13,478 bases of DNA from Candidatus Pacearchaeota archaeon (GCA_018303895.1 JAGVXJ010000074.1:1-13478), one strand, 5' to 3'. Counted from the stretch's first letter, positions 1 to 6,172 are shown. Numbers and translations are program-made. Notes: a model not told the origin generated them from the sequence alone.

Positions 1-17
1 ATTATTTTAAACAAAGA

Positions 18-296
18 ATGGACCCTTCTTTAGAAGGATTTTTTCAAAATTTTGATGAAGGAGATAGAAATTTGACTCCGACAAATTTTTTCGTTCAGGC
101 AAGATTAAGAAAAGGAAGACTTGGGATAGGATACAAATTTGAATCAGAAAATTCCTCAAATGGAGAAATGACTATTTCAGTAATGGATAACGGGGAAAAA
201 ATTCCCTCCGACGAATTTAGCGAAATTTATTCTACCATTAGAAATTACCTCAGTCAAAGAACAAATATTCTTGAAGAAAATTCGACTGTTGAATGA
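18..296 (+). CDS. Unrecognised protein, C-terminal part, possibly truncated by the window edge
   Basis: I do not recognise this protein. From the ATG at 18 it is 92 residues, but the frame is open back to the window edge (no stop from base 3), so this may be only the C-terminal part of a longer gene. No Shine-Dalgarno site precedes the ATG, which favours a start further upstream. It is acidic, with no signal peptide or membrane segment. Residues 52-63 (MTISVMDNGEKI) followed by PSDEF look a little like the G1 box (DNGxGIP) of histidine-kinase-type ATPases. However, the following G2 glycines are missing and the protein stops about 30 residues later. That resemblance is weak and may be chance. 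It lies before the ribosomal promoter, so it is probably not part of that operon. Confidence 0.6.
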   Translation: MDPSLEGFFQNFDEGDRNLTPTNFFVQARLRKGRLGIGYKFESENSSNGEMTISVMDNGEKIPSDEFSEIYSTIRNYLSQRTNILEENSTVE

Positions 297-298
297 GA

Positions 299-305
299 TA
301 TTTTT
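299..305 (+). terminator. Possible T-tract terminator after the first gene
   Basis: A run of five T follows the first gene's stop codon by four bases (TATTTTT). Archaeal RNA polymerase can terminate on T-runs without a hairpin, and the position between a gene end and a new promoter fits. The tract is short and the whole region is AT-rich, so this is weak. Confidence 0.25.
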
Positions 306-312
306 CTGATTT

Positions 313-326
313 ATAATAATTATTAT
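313..326. repeat. 14-base perfect palindrome upstream of the ribosomal operon
   Basis: ATAATAATTATTAT is a perfect inverted repeat lying about 100 bases upstream of the TATA box. It could be an operator, part of a termination structure for the preceding gene, or simply low-complexity AT-rich DNA. Nothing ties it to a regulator. Confidence 0.3.
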
Positions 327-420
327 TCTAGAGTACATTTACTTTTGTCAACATAGATTATTTCTTATAAATCAACTTCCATCGCCACCCTTCTTCATTT
401 CCTATTTTCTTATCCCAAAT

Positions 421-430
421 GTTTATAAAC
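421..430 (+). promoter_or_regulatory. TATA-box promoter of the ribosomal-protein operon
   Basis: GTTTATAAAC contains TTTATAAA, close to the archaeal TATA consensus, and is itself palindromic. The upstream CCCAAAT offers A residues where a BRE would sit. The expected transcription start is about 26 bases downstream of the box centre, near 450-457, after a pyrimidine-rich stretch. That would leave a leader of about 60 bases before uL3. A second, weaker TATA-like site (CTTATAAATC) lies at about 364-373. The remaining parts of 297-514 show no RNA gene and no long ORF. Confidence 0.6.
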
Positions 431-468
431 CATTTTTTTCTTTTCTATTCATTCCAGGGTAGGACAAC

Positions 469-579
469 ATGACATCCGCAACTATTGAAAAGTATATTCG
501 AAAAATAACACAAAATGGCAGCACCAAAAACACCGAGAAAAGGAAGCCTTCAGTATTGGCCCAGAAAAAGAATTTCTAA
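469..579 (+). other. Possible upstream ORF in the uL3 leader, overlapping the uL3 start
   Basis: The first ATG after the predicted transcription start is at 469, not at uL3. It opens a 36-codon frame (MTSATIEKYIRKITQNG...) that runs through the uL3 start and stops at 577-579, in a different frame from uL3. A purine-rich AGGGTAGG (456-463) precedes it at a plausible ribosome-binding distance, whereas the uL3 ATG has no such site. It may be a chance ORF or a leader that affects access to the uL3 start. No homology is recognised. Confidence 0.25.
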
Positions 580-1474
580 GTTCTTACCTAGTGTTAACTG
601 GTCAGCGTTAAAAGAAGGTTCTAAAACTCTTAAGGGATTTATTGGTTACAAAGCAGGAATGGCTTCGGCTTTCGTAAAAGATAATTCTGCAGATTCTATG
701 ACTCACGGAAAAAAAATTACTGTTCCTGTAACAATTCTTGAATGTCCGCCGATGAGAATTTTTTCAGTAAGATTTTACAAAAATGGAATTGTTAAAGATG
801 AAGTTCTTGGAGACAATCTGGAAAAAGATTTGAAAAGAAAACTTAAGATTCCAAAAATTTCAAAAAACGAGTGTGTTAAAGAAATAGAAAAATTGAAACT
901 TGAAGATTATGATAATGTTAGAGTTATATGCTATTCAATTCCTAAAAGATATGCAATAAAGAAAACACCTGATTTGATTGAAATTGGATTAAATGGTTCT
1001 ATTCATGATAAAATAAATTTTGTAAAAGAAAAAACGGGGAAAGATATTTTCGTTTCAGATATTTTTGACAAAAGTCAACTTGTTGATTCTCGAGGATTGA
1101 CAAAGGGAAAAGGACTTTGCGGACCGGTAAAGAGAATGGGACTTTCATTAAAAGGACATAAATCAGAGAAAGGTGTAAGACGACCAGGTTCACTTGGACC
1201 GTGGCATCCAGCGAGAGTAACTTACCAGGTTGCATTGGCGGGTCAAGTTGGTTTATTTACAAGAGTTCTTTATAATAATAAAATTATTGAAATTGGAAAA
1301 GCAGGAAGCAGAAAAATAGAAAATGTAAAAAATTATGGAAACGTCGACGGAGATTTTGTTGTTTTGACTGGTTCAGTTCAAGGTCCAGCAAAAAGACAGT
1401 TACTTTTAACACCCGCTCTTAGAGAAACTAAAAAACAAAAGAAGAAAAATTACGAGGTTTTGGAGATAAGATGA
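515..1474 (+). CDS. rpl3: Ribosomal protein uL3 (large subunit)
   Basis: Large-subunit protein uL3 (319 residues) binds 23S rRNA and reaches toward the peptidyl-transferase centre. The N-terminus contains KTPRKGSLQYWPRKR, the archaeal/eukaryotic L3 signature that begins at the true start, which supports the ATG at 515. The middle holds the KGKGLCGPVKRMG loop, followed by RRPGSLGPWHPARVTYQ and AGQVG, matching the family's rRNA-contacting finger. The length is slightly below the usual archaeal 330-350. It is the first gene of the operon and lies behind the TATA box at 421. There is no clear Shine-Dalgarno site, since the bases before the ATG are ACACAAA. Its TGA stop overlaps the next gene's ATG (ATGA), so the unknown gene that follows is translationally coupled to it. 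Confidence 0.97.
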   Translation: MAAPKTPRKGSLQYWPRKRISKFLPSVNWSALKEGSKTLKGFIGYKAGMASAFVKDNSADSMTHGKKITVPVTILECPPMRIFSVRFYKNGIVKDEVLGDNLEKDLKRKLKIPKISKNECVKEIEKLKLEDYDNVRVICYSIPKRYAIKKTPDLIEIGLNGSIHDKINFVKEKTGKDIFVSDIFDKSQLVDSRGLTKGKGLCGPVKRMGLSLKGHKSEKGVRRPGSLGPWHPARVTYQVALAGQVGLFTRVLYNNKIIEIGKAGSRKIENVKNYGNVDGDFVVLTGSVQGPAKRQLLLTPALRETKKQKKKNYEVLEIR

Positions 1475-1803
1475 CTGAAAAAGATTTAGACATTATGTTA
1501 GCAAAACGACAAGGATGGATAGATTGTCGAGAATATTCTATGATTGAGAATAGACTTTTTCAAATAGGTCATAATCTAAACCTAGCTTTGATGTTTGGGG
1601 AATCAAGAAAGGATGATAGAACTAATCCAATAAGGAGTTTAGATCAACTTGAAAATTTAATGAGAGAGTATGATCAATGTTTATCTCAGGCTAAAGCTTT
1701 TGAATTATTTTATGGAATACCTGAAACAGGACTGAATCCAATTCGCGAAGATAAGGAACTAGCAAAAAAATGTGAGTATATTAGGGGGTTTCACACAAAA
1801 TGA
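1471..1803 (+). CDS. Uncharacterised 110-residue protein inserted between uL3 and uL4
   Basis: I do not recognise this protein, and archaeal operons normally go straight from uL3 to uL4. It has no signal peptide, membrane span or basic tail. The sequence suggests mainly helices: residues 1-45 form one helical stretch, a charged polar turn follows (ESRKDDRTNP, 44-53), then a second helix (55-81) and a C-terminal segment. There are three cysteines (C19, C70, C101), too scattered for a zinc knuckle. Unlike its neighbours it is not strongly basic, so a core rRNA-binding role is not obvious. It overlaps uL3 by ATGA at 1471-1474 and uL4 by ATGA at 1800-1803, so it is a real coupled gene rather than filler. 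It contains three CTA leucine codons, including two close together (1576 and 1582), which are scarce in the flanking ribosomal genes. Confidence 0.85.
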   Translation: MTEKDLDIMLAKRQGWIDCREYSMIENRLFQIGHNLNLALMFGESRKDDRTNPIRSLDQLENLMREYDQCLSQAKAFELFYGIPETGLNPIREDKELAKKCEYIRGFHTK

Positions 1804-2603
1804 AAACAAATTTATACAACAGCAACGGGGAAAAATCAAAACAGATAGAATTGCCAAGCGTGTTTTCTGTTCCGGTAAGAACTGATTTAATTGCTAAAGC
1901 TGTTGAAACAAAAAAGATTAAGCAACCGCATTCACCTTCGCCATTAGCAGGGGAAGTTCATGTTGCCGACGGTGTTGTTCAGCATAGAAGACACGTTTGG
2001 AAATCTGGTTATGGAAGAGGATCTTCAAGAGTTCCAAGAAAAGTTATGTCAAATAAAGGAAATCAATTCCACTGGGTTGGAGCAGAAGTTCCGAACACTA
2101 GAGGCGGAAGAAGAGCTCATCCACCAAAAGTTGAAAAAATGCTTAATTACGGAAAATTAAATAAGAAAGAAATTTTGCTTGCTTTGAAAAGTGCGATTTC
2201 AGCGACGGCAAATTTGAAATTCCTTCAAAAAAGATATTTAACTCTTCAGGATAAGAGTTTGAAAATTGAATTGCCTTTTGTTGTTGAATCAAAATTCGTC
2301 GAACAGAAAACAAAGCAGTTAATTAATTCTTTAAATAAAATTCTTGGAAATGAGTTAGCTCAAATTGCAATAAAGAAAAAATCAAGAAGAAGTGGAAAGG
2401 GAAAAATGAGGGGAAGAGGATACAAGGTTTCTGCAGGAGTTTTAATTGTCGTCGGAGAAAAAGAAAAATTGAATTCTAAAAATTTCGATTCAGTAAAAGT
2501 AAATTCTTTAAGTGTTATGAATCTTGCCGAAGCTGATGCTCCTGGAAGACTTACTATTTATACTGAAGAAGCTGTTAAAGAATTGGGGGAGAAATTAAAA
2601 TGA
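1800..2603 (+). CDS. rpl4: Ribosomal protein uL4 (large subunit)
   Basis: Large-subunit protein uL4 (267 residues) has a globular domain and a long loop that helps line the exit tunnel. The loop region is visible as HRRHVWKSGYGRGSSRVPRK followed by PNTRGGRRAHPPKVEK. The C-terminal half has RRSGKGKMRGRGYKVSAGVL, a family signature, and ends with a segment typical of archaeal and eukaryotic L4 (NLAEADAPGRLTIYTEEAVK). The length is normal for archaea (about 250-265). The start at 1800 overlaps the stop of the unknown gene by ATGA, and its own TGA overlaps the uL23 start in the same way. Both junctions imply termination-reinitiation coupling. Confidence 0.97.
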   Translation: MKTNLYNSNGEKSKQIELPSVFSVPVRTDLIAKAVETKKIKQPHSPSPLAGEVHVADGVVQHRRHVWKSGYGRGSSRVPRKVMSNKGNQFHWVGAEVPNTRGGRRAHPPKVEKMLNYGKLNKKEILLALKSAISATANLKFLQKRYLTLQDKSLKIELPFVVESKFVEQKTKQLINSLNKILGNELAQIAIKKKSRRSGKGKMRGRGYKVSAGVLIVVGEKEKLNSKNFDSVKVNSLSVMNLAEADAPGRLTIYTEEAVKELGEKLK

Positions 2604-2842
2604 ATCTAAAACCAATCGTCACGGAAAAAGCAGTAATGAAAATTGAATCGGAAAATGTGTTAATGTTCAGAGCAGAAATGAAATCAACTAAAGAAGAAAT
2701 TAAAAAAGAAGTTGAGGAAGTTTTCGAAGTTAAAGTAAGTTCAGTAAGAACACAGTTGAGAGACAACAAAAAAATAGCTTATGTTAAATTAAATAAAAAA
2801 TATCCAGCGATGGATTTGGCAACGAAGCTGGGATTGATGTAA
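2600..2842 (+). CDS. rpl23: Ribosomal protein uL23 (large subunit)
   Basis: Large-subunit protein uL23 (80 residues) sits at the tunnel exit and forms part of the docking site for SRP and other nascent-chain factors. The N-terminal PIVTEKA motif and the C-terminal beta-strand KKIAYVKL are characteristic. The short form without the bacterial loop is the normal archaeal size. The start overlaps the uL4 stop (ATGA). Its TAA stop directly abuts the uL2 ATG (TAAATG) with no spacer. Confidence 0.95.
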   Translation: MNLKPIVTEKAVMKIESENVLMFRAEMKSTKEEIKKEVEEVFEVKVSSVRTQLRDNKKIAYVKLNKKYPAMDLATKLGLM

Positions 2843-3544
2843 ATGGGTAAGCGAATTATTCAACAGGCACGGGGACATGGCGGAAACGCATATAGAGTTA
2901 GAAGAAACGCTTACAAATTTAGAATTGCATATCTTAGAAAACTTGCAGAACAGGAAGGAACCGTCGCTGAACTTGTGAACTCGACATGTCATACAGCTCC
3001 GTTGGCAAAAATAAAATCTGCTGAAGGAATATTTTATACTCCTGCATGTGAAGGACTTGTTGAAAAACAAATGATAAAAATATTAGGAAAAGAAGTAAAG
3101 GAAGGAAATATTATCAAATTAAAAGATGCACCAGTAAAGACTAAAGTTTTCAATGTTGAATCAAGACCTGGCGACGGCGGAAAATTTGTGAAGACAGCTG
3201 GAAGTCATGCAATTGTTAGTAGAGTTGTTGGAACAAAGGTTATTTTGCTTATGCCTTCAAAAGAAGAGAAAGAATTCCAAGGCGAATGTTTAGCGACGGT
3301 TGGAGTTATTTCTGGACATGGAAGAAAAGAGAAACCAATTTTGAAAGCAGGAAAAATGTTCTTCATTAAAAAATCAAGAAATAAATTATGGCCAAGAACA
3401 TCTGCAGTAAAAATGAATGTAATTGACCATCCATTTGGTTCTGGTAGAGGAAAAAGAATTAAAAGTAAGATTGCTAAAAGAAATGCACCTGCTGGAGCAA
3501 GAGTAGGACATATCAGACCAAGCAGAACTGGAAAGAAAAGATAA
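2843..3544 (+). CDS. rpl2: Ribosomal protein uL2 (large subunit)
   Basis: uL2 (233 residues) is one of the most conserved large-subunit proteins and is needed for subunit association and peptidyl-transferase activity. The N-terminal MGKRIIQQARG, the central CHTAPLAKI and GDGGKFVKTAGSHA (111-124), and the C-terminal RPRTS-like region leading to MNVIDHPFGSGRGK (191-204) identify it. His196 in IDHPFG corresponds to the conserved His near the active site. From memory, the archaeal motif is usually DHPFGGG, so the serine at 200 (FGSG) is a small departure. The tail KIAKRNAPAGARVGHIRPSR is typical. The start directly follows the uL23 stop, and the stop shares one base with the uS19 ATG (TAATG). Confidence 0.97.
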   Translation: MGKRIIQQARGHGGNAYRVRRNAYKFRIAYLRKLAEQEGTVAELVNSTCHTAPLAKIKSAEGIFYTPACEGLVEKQMIKILGKEVKEGNIIKLKDAPVKTKVFNVESRPGDGGKFVKTAGSHAIVSRVVGTKVILLMPSKEEKEFQGECLATVGVISGHGRKEKPILKAGKMFFIKKSRNKLWPRTSAVKMNVIDHPFGSGRGKRIKSKIAKRNAPAGARVGHIRPSRTGKKR

Positions 3545-3960
3545 TGGCATACGAAAAACAAACAGACGCGTCGGGAAAAAGAATTTTCAAGTATAGAGGA
3601 AAAACTATTGAAGAACTTAAGCTCCTTGAAGTTAGAGAATTCGCGAAGCTTTTGACGTCGAGAAGTAGAAGAACTGTTCTTAGAGGTTTCCAAAAAATAG
3701 AAACATTCCTTACAAGATCAAAGAAAAAAATTGCAAAAGGAAAACCAGTTAAGACTCATCAAAGAGAAATAGTTGTTGTTCCACAAATGGTTGGAATGAA
3801 AATGCAGATTCATAACGGAAGAGAATTTGTTCCGATTGAAGTTGTTGGAGAAATGTTGGGGCACATGCTTGGAGAATTCGCAATTACTAGAGTTAAACCA
3901 AAACATGAGAAAAAAGGTGTTGGCGCAACTAAAGGAAGTAAAAATAAAGCTAAAAAATAA
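3544..3960 (+). CDS. rps19: Ribosomal protein uS19 (small subunit)
   Basis: uS19 (138 residues) is located in the head of the 30S subunit. HNGREFVPI (90-98) and GHMLGEFAITR (106-116) are the family signature. The N-terminal part, FKYRGKTIEELKLL and FAKLLTSRSRRTVLRGF, matches archaeal and eukaryotic S19/S15e proteins. The length is normal for archaea. The C-terminus is a flexible lysine-rich tail. The start overlaps the uL2 stop by one base. A six-base A-rich spacer separates the stop from uL22. Confidence 0.96.
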   Translation: MAYEKQTDASGKRIFKYRGKTIEELKLLEVREFAKLLTSRSRRTVLRGFQKIETFLTRSKKKIAKGKPVKTHQREIVVVPQMVGMKMQIHNGREFVPIEVVGEMLGHMLGEFAITRVKPKHEKKGVGATKGSKNKAKK

Positions 3961-3966
3961 ATAAAA

Positions 3967-4563
3967 ATGGAAAACGAAAATAAAAAACACGACGAGAAAA
4001 CAGAACATAAAGTTCACGAAGAAAAGAAGCATGAAGAGAAAGTTGAACACGTCGAAAATAAAACTCATGAGCATGAAAAGAAGCATGAAGAAAAAAAGAC
4101 TGACGACAAGAAGGAAGTAAAGAAACCAGCACAAAAAATTAAGAAAGAATCAGTTAGCGTTAATGCAACTGGATTGCCTTTGTCGGAAAAAACTTCCGGA
4201 GCAATATGCCGAATGATAAAATACAAACCAATTAGCGTCGCGATTGCAGATTTAGAACAAGTTGCAAAATTGAAAAAAGTAGTTCCGATGAGAGGAGAAA
4301 TTCCGCATAGAAAAGGAAAAGGAATAATGGCTGGAAGATTTCCTCAAAAACATGCAAAAGCATTTATCATTTTGTTAAAAAGTTTGAAAGGAAATGCGGA
4401 TAATCACGACGTTGATGAACCAATTATCGTCGAAGCATATGCAAACAAGGGATACAAACCTTACGGAAGATTTGGACGAGTTCAGAAAAAAAGATCACAC
4501 ATTACACTTAGAGCAATAAGTATGAAAGATTTCAAGAAAAATAAAAAGGAGAAGAAAAAATGA
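3967..4563 (+). CDS. rpl22: Ribosomal protein uL22 with a histidine-rich N-terminal extension
   Basis: uL22 (198 residues) lines the exit tunnel with its long beta-hairpin. The conserved domain spans about residues 64-190: SGAICRMIKYKPISVAIADL, then VPMRGEIPHRKGKGIMAGRF, and finally GYKPYGRFGRVQKKRSHI, the part that forms the end of the hairpin. Residues 1-60 are an unusual, low-complexity extension of Glu, Lys and His, with eight histidines at 8, 14, 17, 22, 28, 34, 36 and 40. It contains an internal 17-base direct repeat (4021-4037 and 4075-4091), so it probably grew by slippage or unequal exchange. The tail could be a disordered RNA- or metal-binding arm; this is inference. The ATG at 3967 fits the spacing after uS19. 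A later start is not excluded, but no in-frame ATG lies between the tail and the domain. Confidence 0.95.
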   Translation: MENENKKHDEKTEHKVHEEKKHEEKVEHVENKTHEHEKKHEEKKTDDKKEVKKPAQKIKKESVSVNATGLPLSEKTSGAICRMIKYKPISVAIADLEQVAKLKKVVPMRGEIPHRKGKGIMAGRFPQKHAKAFIILLKSLKGNADNHDVDEPIIVEAYANKGYKPYGRFGRVQKKRSHITLRAISMKDFKKNKKEKKK

Positions 4564-4616
4564 TGGAAGAAAAAATAAATTTTTTCAAAGTATTTAACAA
4601 GGGGGATTTTTGTTAA
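4560..4616 (+). other. Possible 18-codon bridging mini-ORF between uL22 and uS3
   Basis: The gap between uL22 and uS3 is exactly filled by an open frame of 18 codons (MMEEKINFFKVFNKGDFC). Its first ATG overlaps the uL22 stop (ATGA at 4560-4563). A second ATG at 4563 also overlaps that stop, as TGATG. Its TAA (4614-4616) directly abuts the uS3 ATG and is in the same frame as uS3. A GGAG at 4548-4551 lies eight bases before the first ATG. The ten bases ATGGAAGAAA at 4563 recur at the uS3 start at 4617, so the arrangement may come from a duplicated start. Whether the peptide is made is unknown. Confidence 0.4.
4569..4586. repeat. AT-rich inverted repeat within the uL22/uS3 junction
   Basis: GAAAAAAT and ATTTTTTC form a perfect 8-base inverted repeat around a two-base centre (AA). 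As RNA it would need to open to a four-base loop and would be weak because nearly all pairs are A-U. It lies inside the mini-ORF between uL22 and uS3 and could slightly hide the uS3 leader. It may equally be a by-product of the base composition. Confidence 0.3.
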
Positions 4617-5297
4617 ATGGAAGAAAGAAAAGTTGTTAAGTTGAAAAAAGATGAGTTCGCAGTTAGAGAATATATTAAAGAATCTATTGGAAAAGGAAAA
4701 ATTAGTAGAGTAAGAGTTGAGTATACTCCCGTTGGTGAAAAGATAGTTGTTTCAACTAACAAGCCCGGACTTGTAATCGGAAGAGGTGGGGAAAAAATCG
4801 CAGAGCTTACTGATGTTTTGAAAAGAAGATTCAAGCTTGAAAATCCACATATAGAAATTGATGAAATCCAGAAATCAGAATTTGATGCACAAATAATGGC
4901 TGATGAGATTGCTTTGTCGTTGGAAAAGAAAGGACCATTGAAATTCAAAGTTATTGCTTATCGAACACTCCAAAGAATTATGGGTGCTGGCGCATTAGGT
5001 GCTGAAATAAGACTTGGTGGAAAATTACCAAGTGCAAGAGCGAAGAGCTGGTTATTTACTCAAGGTTATTTGAAAAAAACTGGAGACAGTGCAAAAGTCG
5101 TCGATAAAGCACAATCAATTGCACAAACAAAACCCGGAACAATTGGAGTAAAAGTTTCAATACTTTCACCCTATGCAAAATTAAATGACCGAATTATAAT
5201 TAATGAACAAATGATTCAAAAACTGAAAGATTCAAGTGCAAACATCGTCGACGAAATGATTGATAAAACTAAAAAGAAATTAAGGAGTAAAAAGTAA
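4617..5297 (+). CDS. rps3: Ribosomal protein uS3 (small subunit, KH domain)
   Basis: uS3 (226 residues) forms part of the mRNA entry channel on the 30S head. A KH domain lies at roughly residues 15-90, with the GXXG loop in VIGRGGEKI (53-61). The C-terminal S3 domain contains RIMGAGALGAEIRLGGKLP followed by ARAKSW, which is diagnostic. The length is typical of archaea (about 210-250). The ATG at 4617 directly follows a TAA in the same frame, so no longer in-frame start is possible without readthrough. A G-run (4601-4605) 11 bases upstream could act as a ribosome-binding site by G-U pairing. Its stop shares one base with uL29 (TAATG). Confidence 0.97.
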   Translation: MEERKVVKLKKDEFAVREYIKESIGKGKISRVRVEYTPVGEKIVVSTNKPGLVIGRGGEKIAELTDVLKRRFKLENPHIEIDEIQKSEFDAQIMADEIALSLEKKGPLKFKVIAYRTLQRIMGAGALGAEIRLGGKLPSARAKSWLFTQGYLKKTGDSAKVVDKAQSIAQTKPGTIGVKVSILSPYAKLNDRIIINEQMIQKLKDSSANIVDEMIDKTKKKLRSKK

Positions 5298-5494
5298 TGG
5301 CAAAATTAAGATTTGAAGAAATAAAAAAAATGAAGAAAGAAGAACGAGATAAAAAAATGAAAGAATTAAAAATGGAATTGATTAAGTCAAAAGCAAACTC
5401 GTCGAAGAAAGGCAGTTCAAAAGTTAAGGAAGTAAAAAAAATGATAGCAAGAATACTTACGGCAATTAAACAGGAGGAAAAAACCAAAGCATAA
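5297..5494 (+). CDS. rpl29: Ribosomal protein uL29 (large subunit)
   Basis: uL29 (65 residues) is a small two-helix protein at the tunnel exit next to uL23. The sequence is helical and lysine-rich. MAKLRFEEIKKMKKEERDKK is followed by KELKMELIKSKAN, where the second-helix pattern of the family is recognisable, and VKKMIARILTAIKQEE matches the family's final helix. The length is typical. AAGGAG at 5282-5287 is nine bases before the ATG, one of the better ribosome-binding sites in the window. The start overlaps the uS3 stop by one base and the stop overlaps aIF1 in the same way. Confidence 0.93.
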   Translation: MAKLRFEEIKKMKKEERDKKMKELKMELIKSKANSSKKGSSKVKEVKKMIARILTAIKQEEKTKA

Positions 5495-5796
5495 TGGAAA
5501 TATGTCCTAAATGTGGTTTGCCAAAACAGGCTTGTGTTTGCGAGCAAATCGTTAAAAGTTCACAAAAAATTAAAGTTACTCTCGAGAAAAAAAGATACGG
5601 GAAGATAACAACTTTGATTAGTGGGTTTGAAAACGGTATTGACGTTAAAAAAATCGCAAAAGACCTGAAAAACGAATTGGCATGTGGCGGGACATTTGAT
5701 GCAAAAAACGGCACTGTTGAGCTTCAAGGAGATCATTCGAAAAAAATAAAGGATGTCCTTATAAGGCTTGGATTCGATGCCGAATCAATAAATTAA
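5494..5796 (+). CDS. Translation initiation factor aIF1 (SUI1 family)
   Basis: aIF1 (100 residues) binds the 30S P-site region and enforces correct start-codon choice. Residues 1-16 carry a small cysteine cluster (C4, C7, C14, C16 in ICPKCGLPKQACVC), a known feature of archaeal SUI1 proteins. The SUI1 fold follows: KIKVTLEKKRYGKITTLISG, then LKNELACGGTF (about 58-68) and VELQGDH (75-81), ending with LIRLGF. It lies in its usual archaeal place after uL29. In most archaea rnp1 (RNase P subunit) follows, but here uS17 begins one base after the stop. AGGAGG at 5472-5477 is 16 bases before the ATG, rather far. Confidence 0.94.
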   Translation: MEICPKCGLPKQACVCEQIVKSSQKIKVTLEKKRYGKITTLISGFENGIDVKKIAKDLKNELACGGTFDAKNGTVELQGDHSKKIKDVLIRLGFDAESIN

Positions 5797-5797
5797 A

Positions 5798-6172
5798 ATG
5801 ACAGAAACAAAAAAACCAAAAGTAGAAAAGAAAAAAACTGAATTCGTTGGAGCTGTAAAATCTGGCGAATGTAAAGATAGAGATTGTATAACTCATGGAA
5901 GATTAAAAGCAAGAGGAAAAATATTTGAAGGTATTGTAAAAAGAAAATTCCCAAGAAGAGTTATGATTGAACTTGAAAGAATGATTTATGTTAAGAAATA
6001 TGAAAGATATGCTAAATCAAGAACAAGAATTCACGCAAGACTTTCAGATTGTATGGACAAAGAAATTAATCTTGGAGATTTGATTCGAGTTCAAGAATGC
6101 AGGCCGCTAAGTAAAATAATTCATTTCGTCGTCATCAAAAAAATTAAATCAAAGGAGGAAGTTGGAAAATAA
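5798..6172 (+). CDS. rps17: Ribosomal protein uS17 (small subunit)
   Basis: uS17 (124 residues) is a 16S rRNA-binding protein of the 30S body with an OB-type fold. The archaeal/eukaryotic form (S11e-like) is recognised by CKDRDCITHGRLKARGKIFE and by IVKRKFPRRVMIELERMIYV. KYERYAKSRTRIHARLSDC and the GDLIRVQECRPLSKIIHFVV strand complete the fold. A short lysine-rich stretch precedes it (residues 1-15). It starts one base after aIF1, with the sequence TAAAATG, the most common junction in this operon. Confidence 0.95.
   Translation: MTETKKPKVEKKKTEFVGAVKSGECKDRDCITHGRLKARGKIFEGIVKRKFPRRVMIELERMIYVKKYERYAKSRTRIHARLSDCMDKEINLGDLIRVQECRPLSKIIHFVVIKKIKSKEEVGK

Noticed and set aside
297..514. A possible tRNA or small RNA gene in the leader
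   Set aside because: No cloverleaf, no GC-rich stem and no recognisable RNA motif; the region looks like terminator and promoter sequence only.
1960..2160. A 66-codon plus-strand frame inside uL4
   Set aside because: It overlaps the conserved uL4 loop in another frame and has no own context or motif.
3205..3693. A 162-codon open frame on the minus strand across uL2 and uS19
   Set aside because: It is the shadow of two clear ribosomal genes. The A-rich coding strand leaves few stops on the other strand, and the frame encodes a Phe/Ser/Leu-rich product with no recognisable motif.
4015..4110. Short repeated units resembling a CRISPR-like array
   Set aside because: The repeats lie in frame within the Glu/Lys/His arm of uL22, differ in spacing and code for low-complexity protein.
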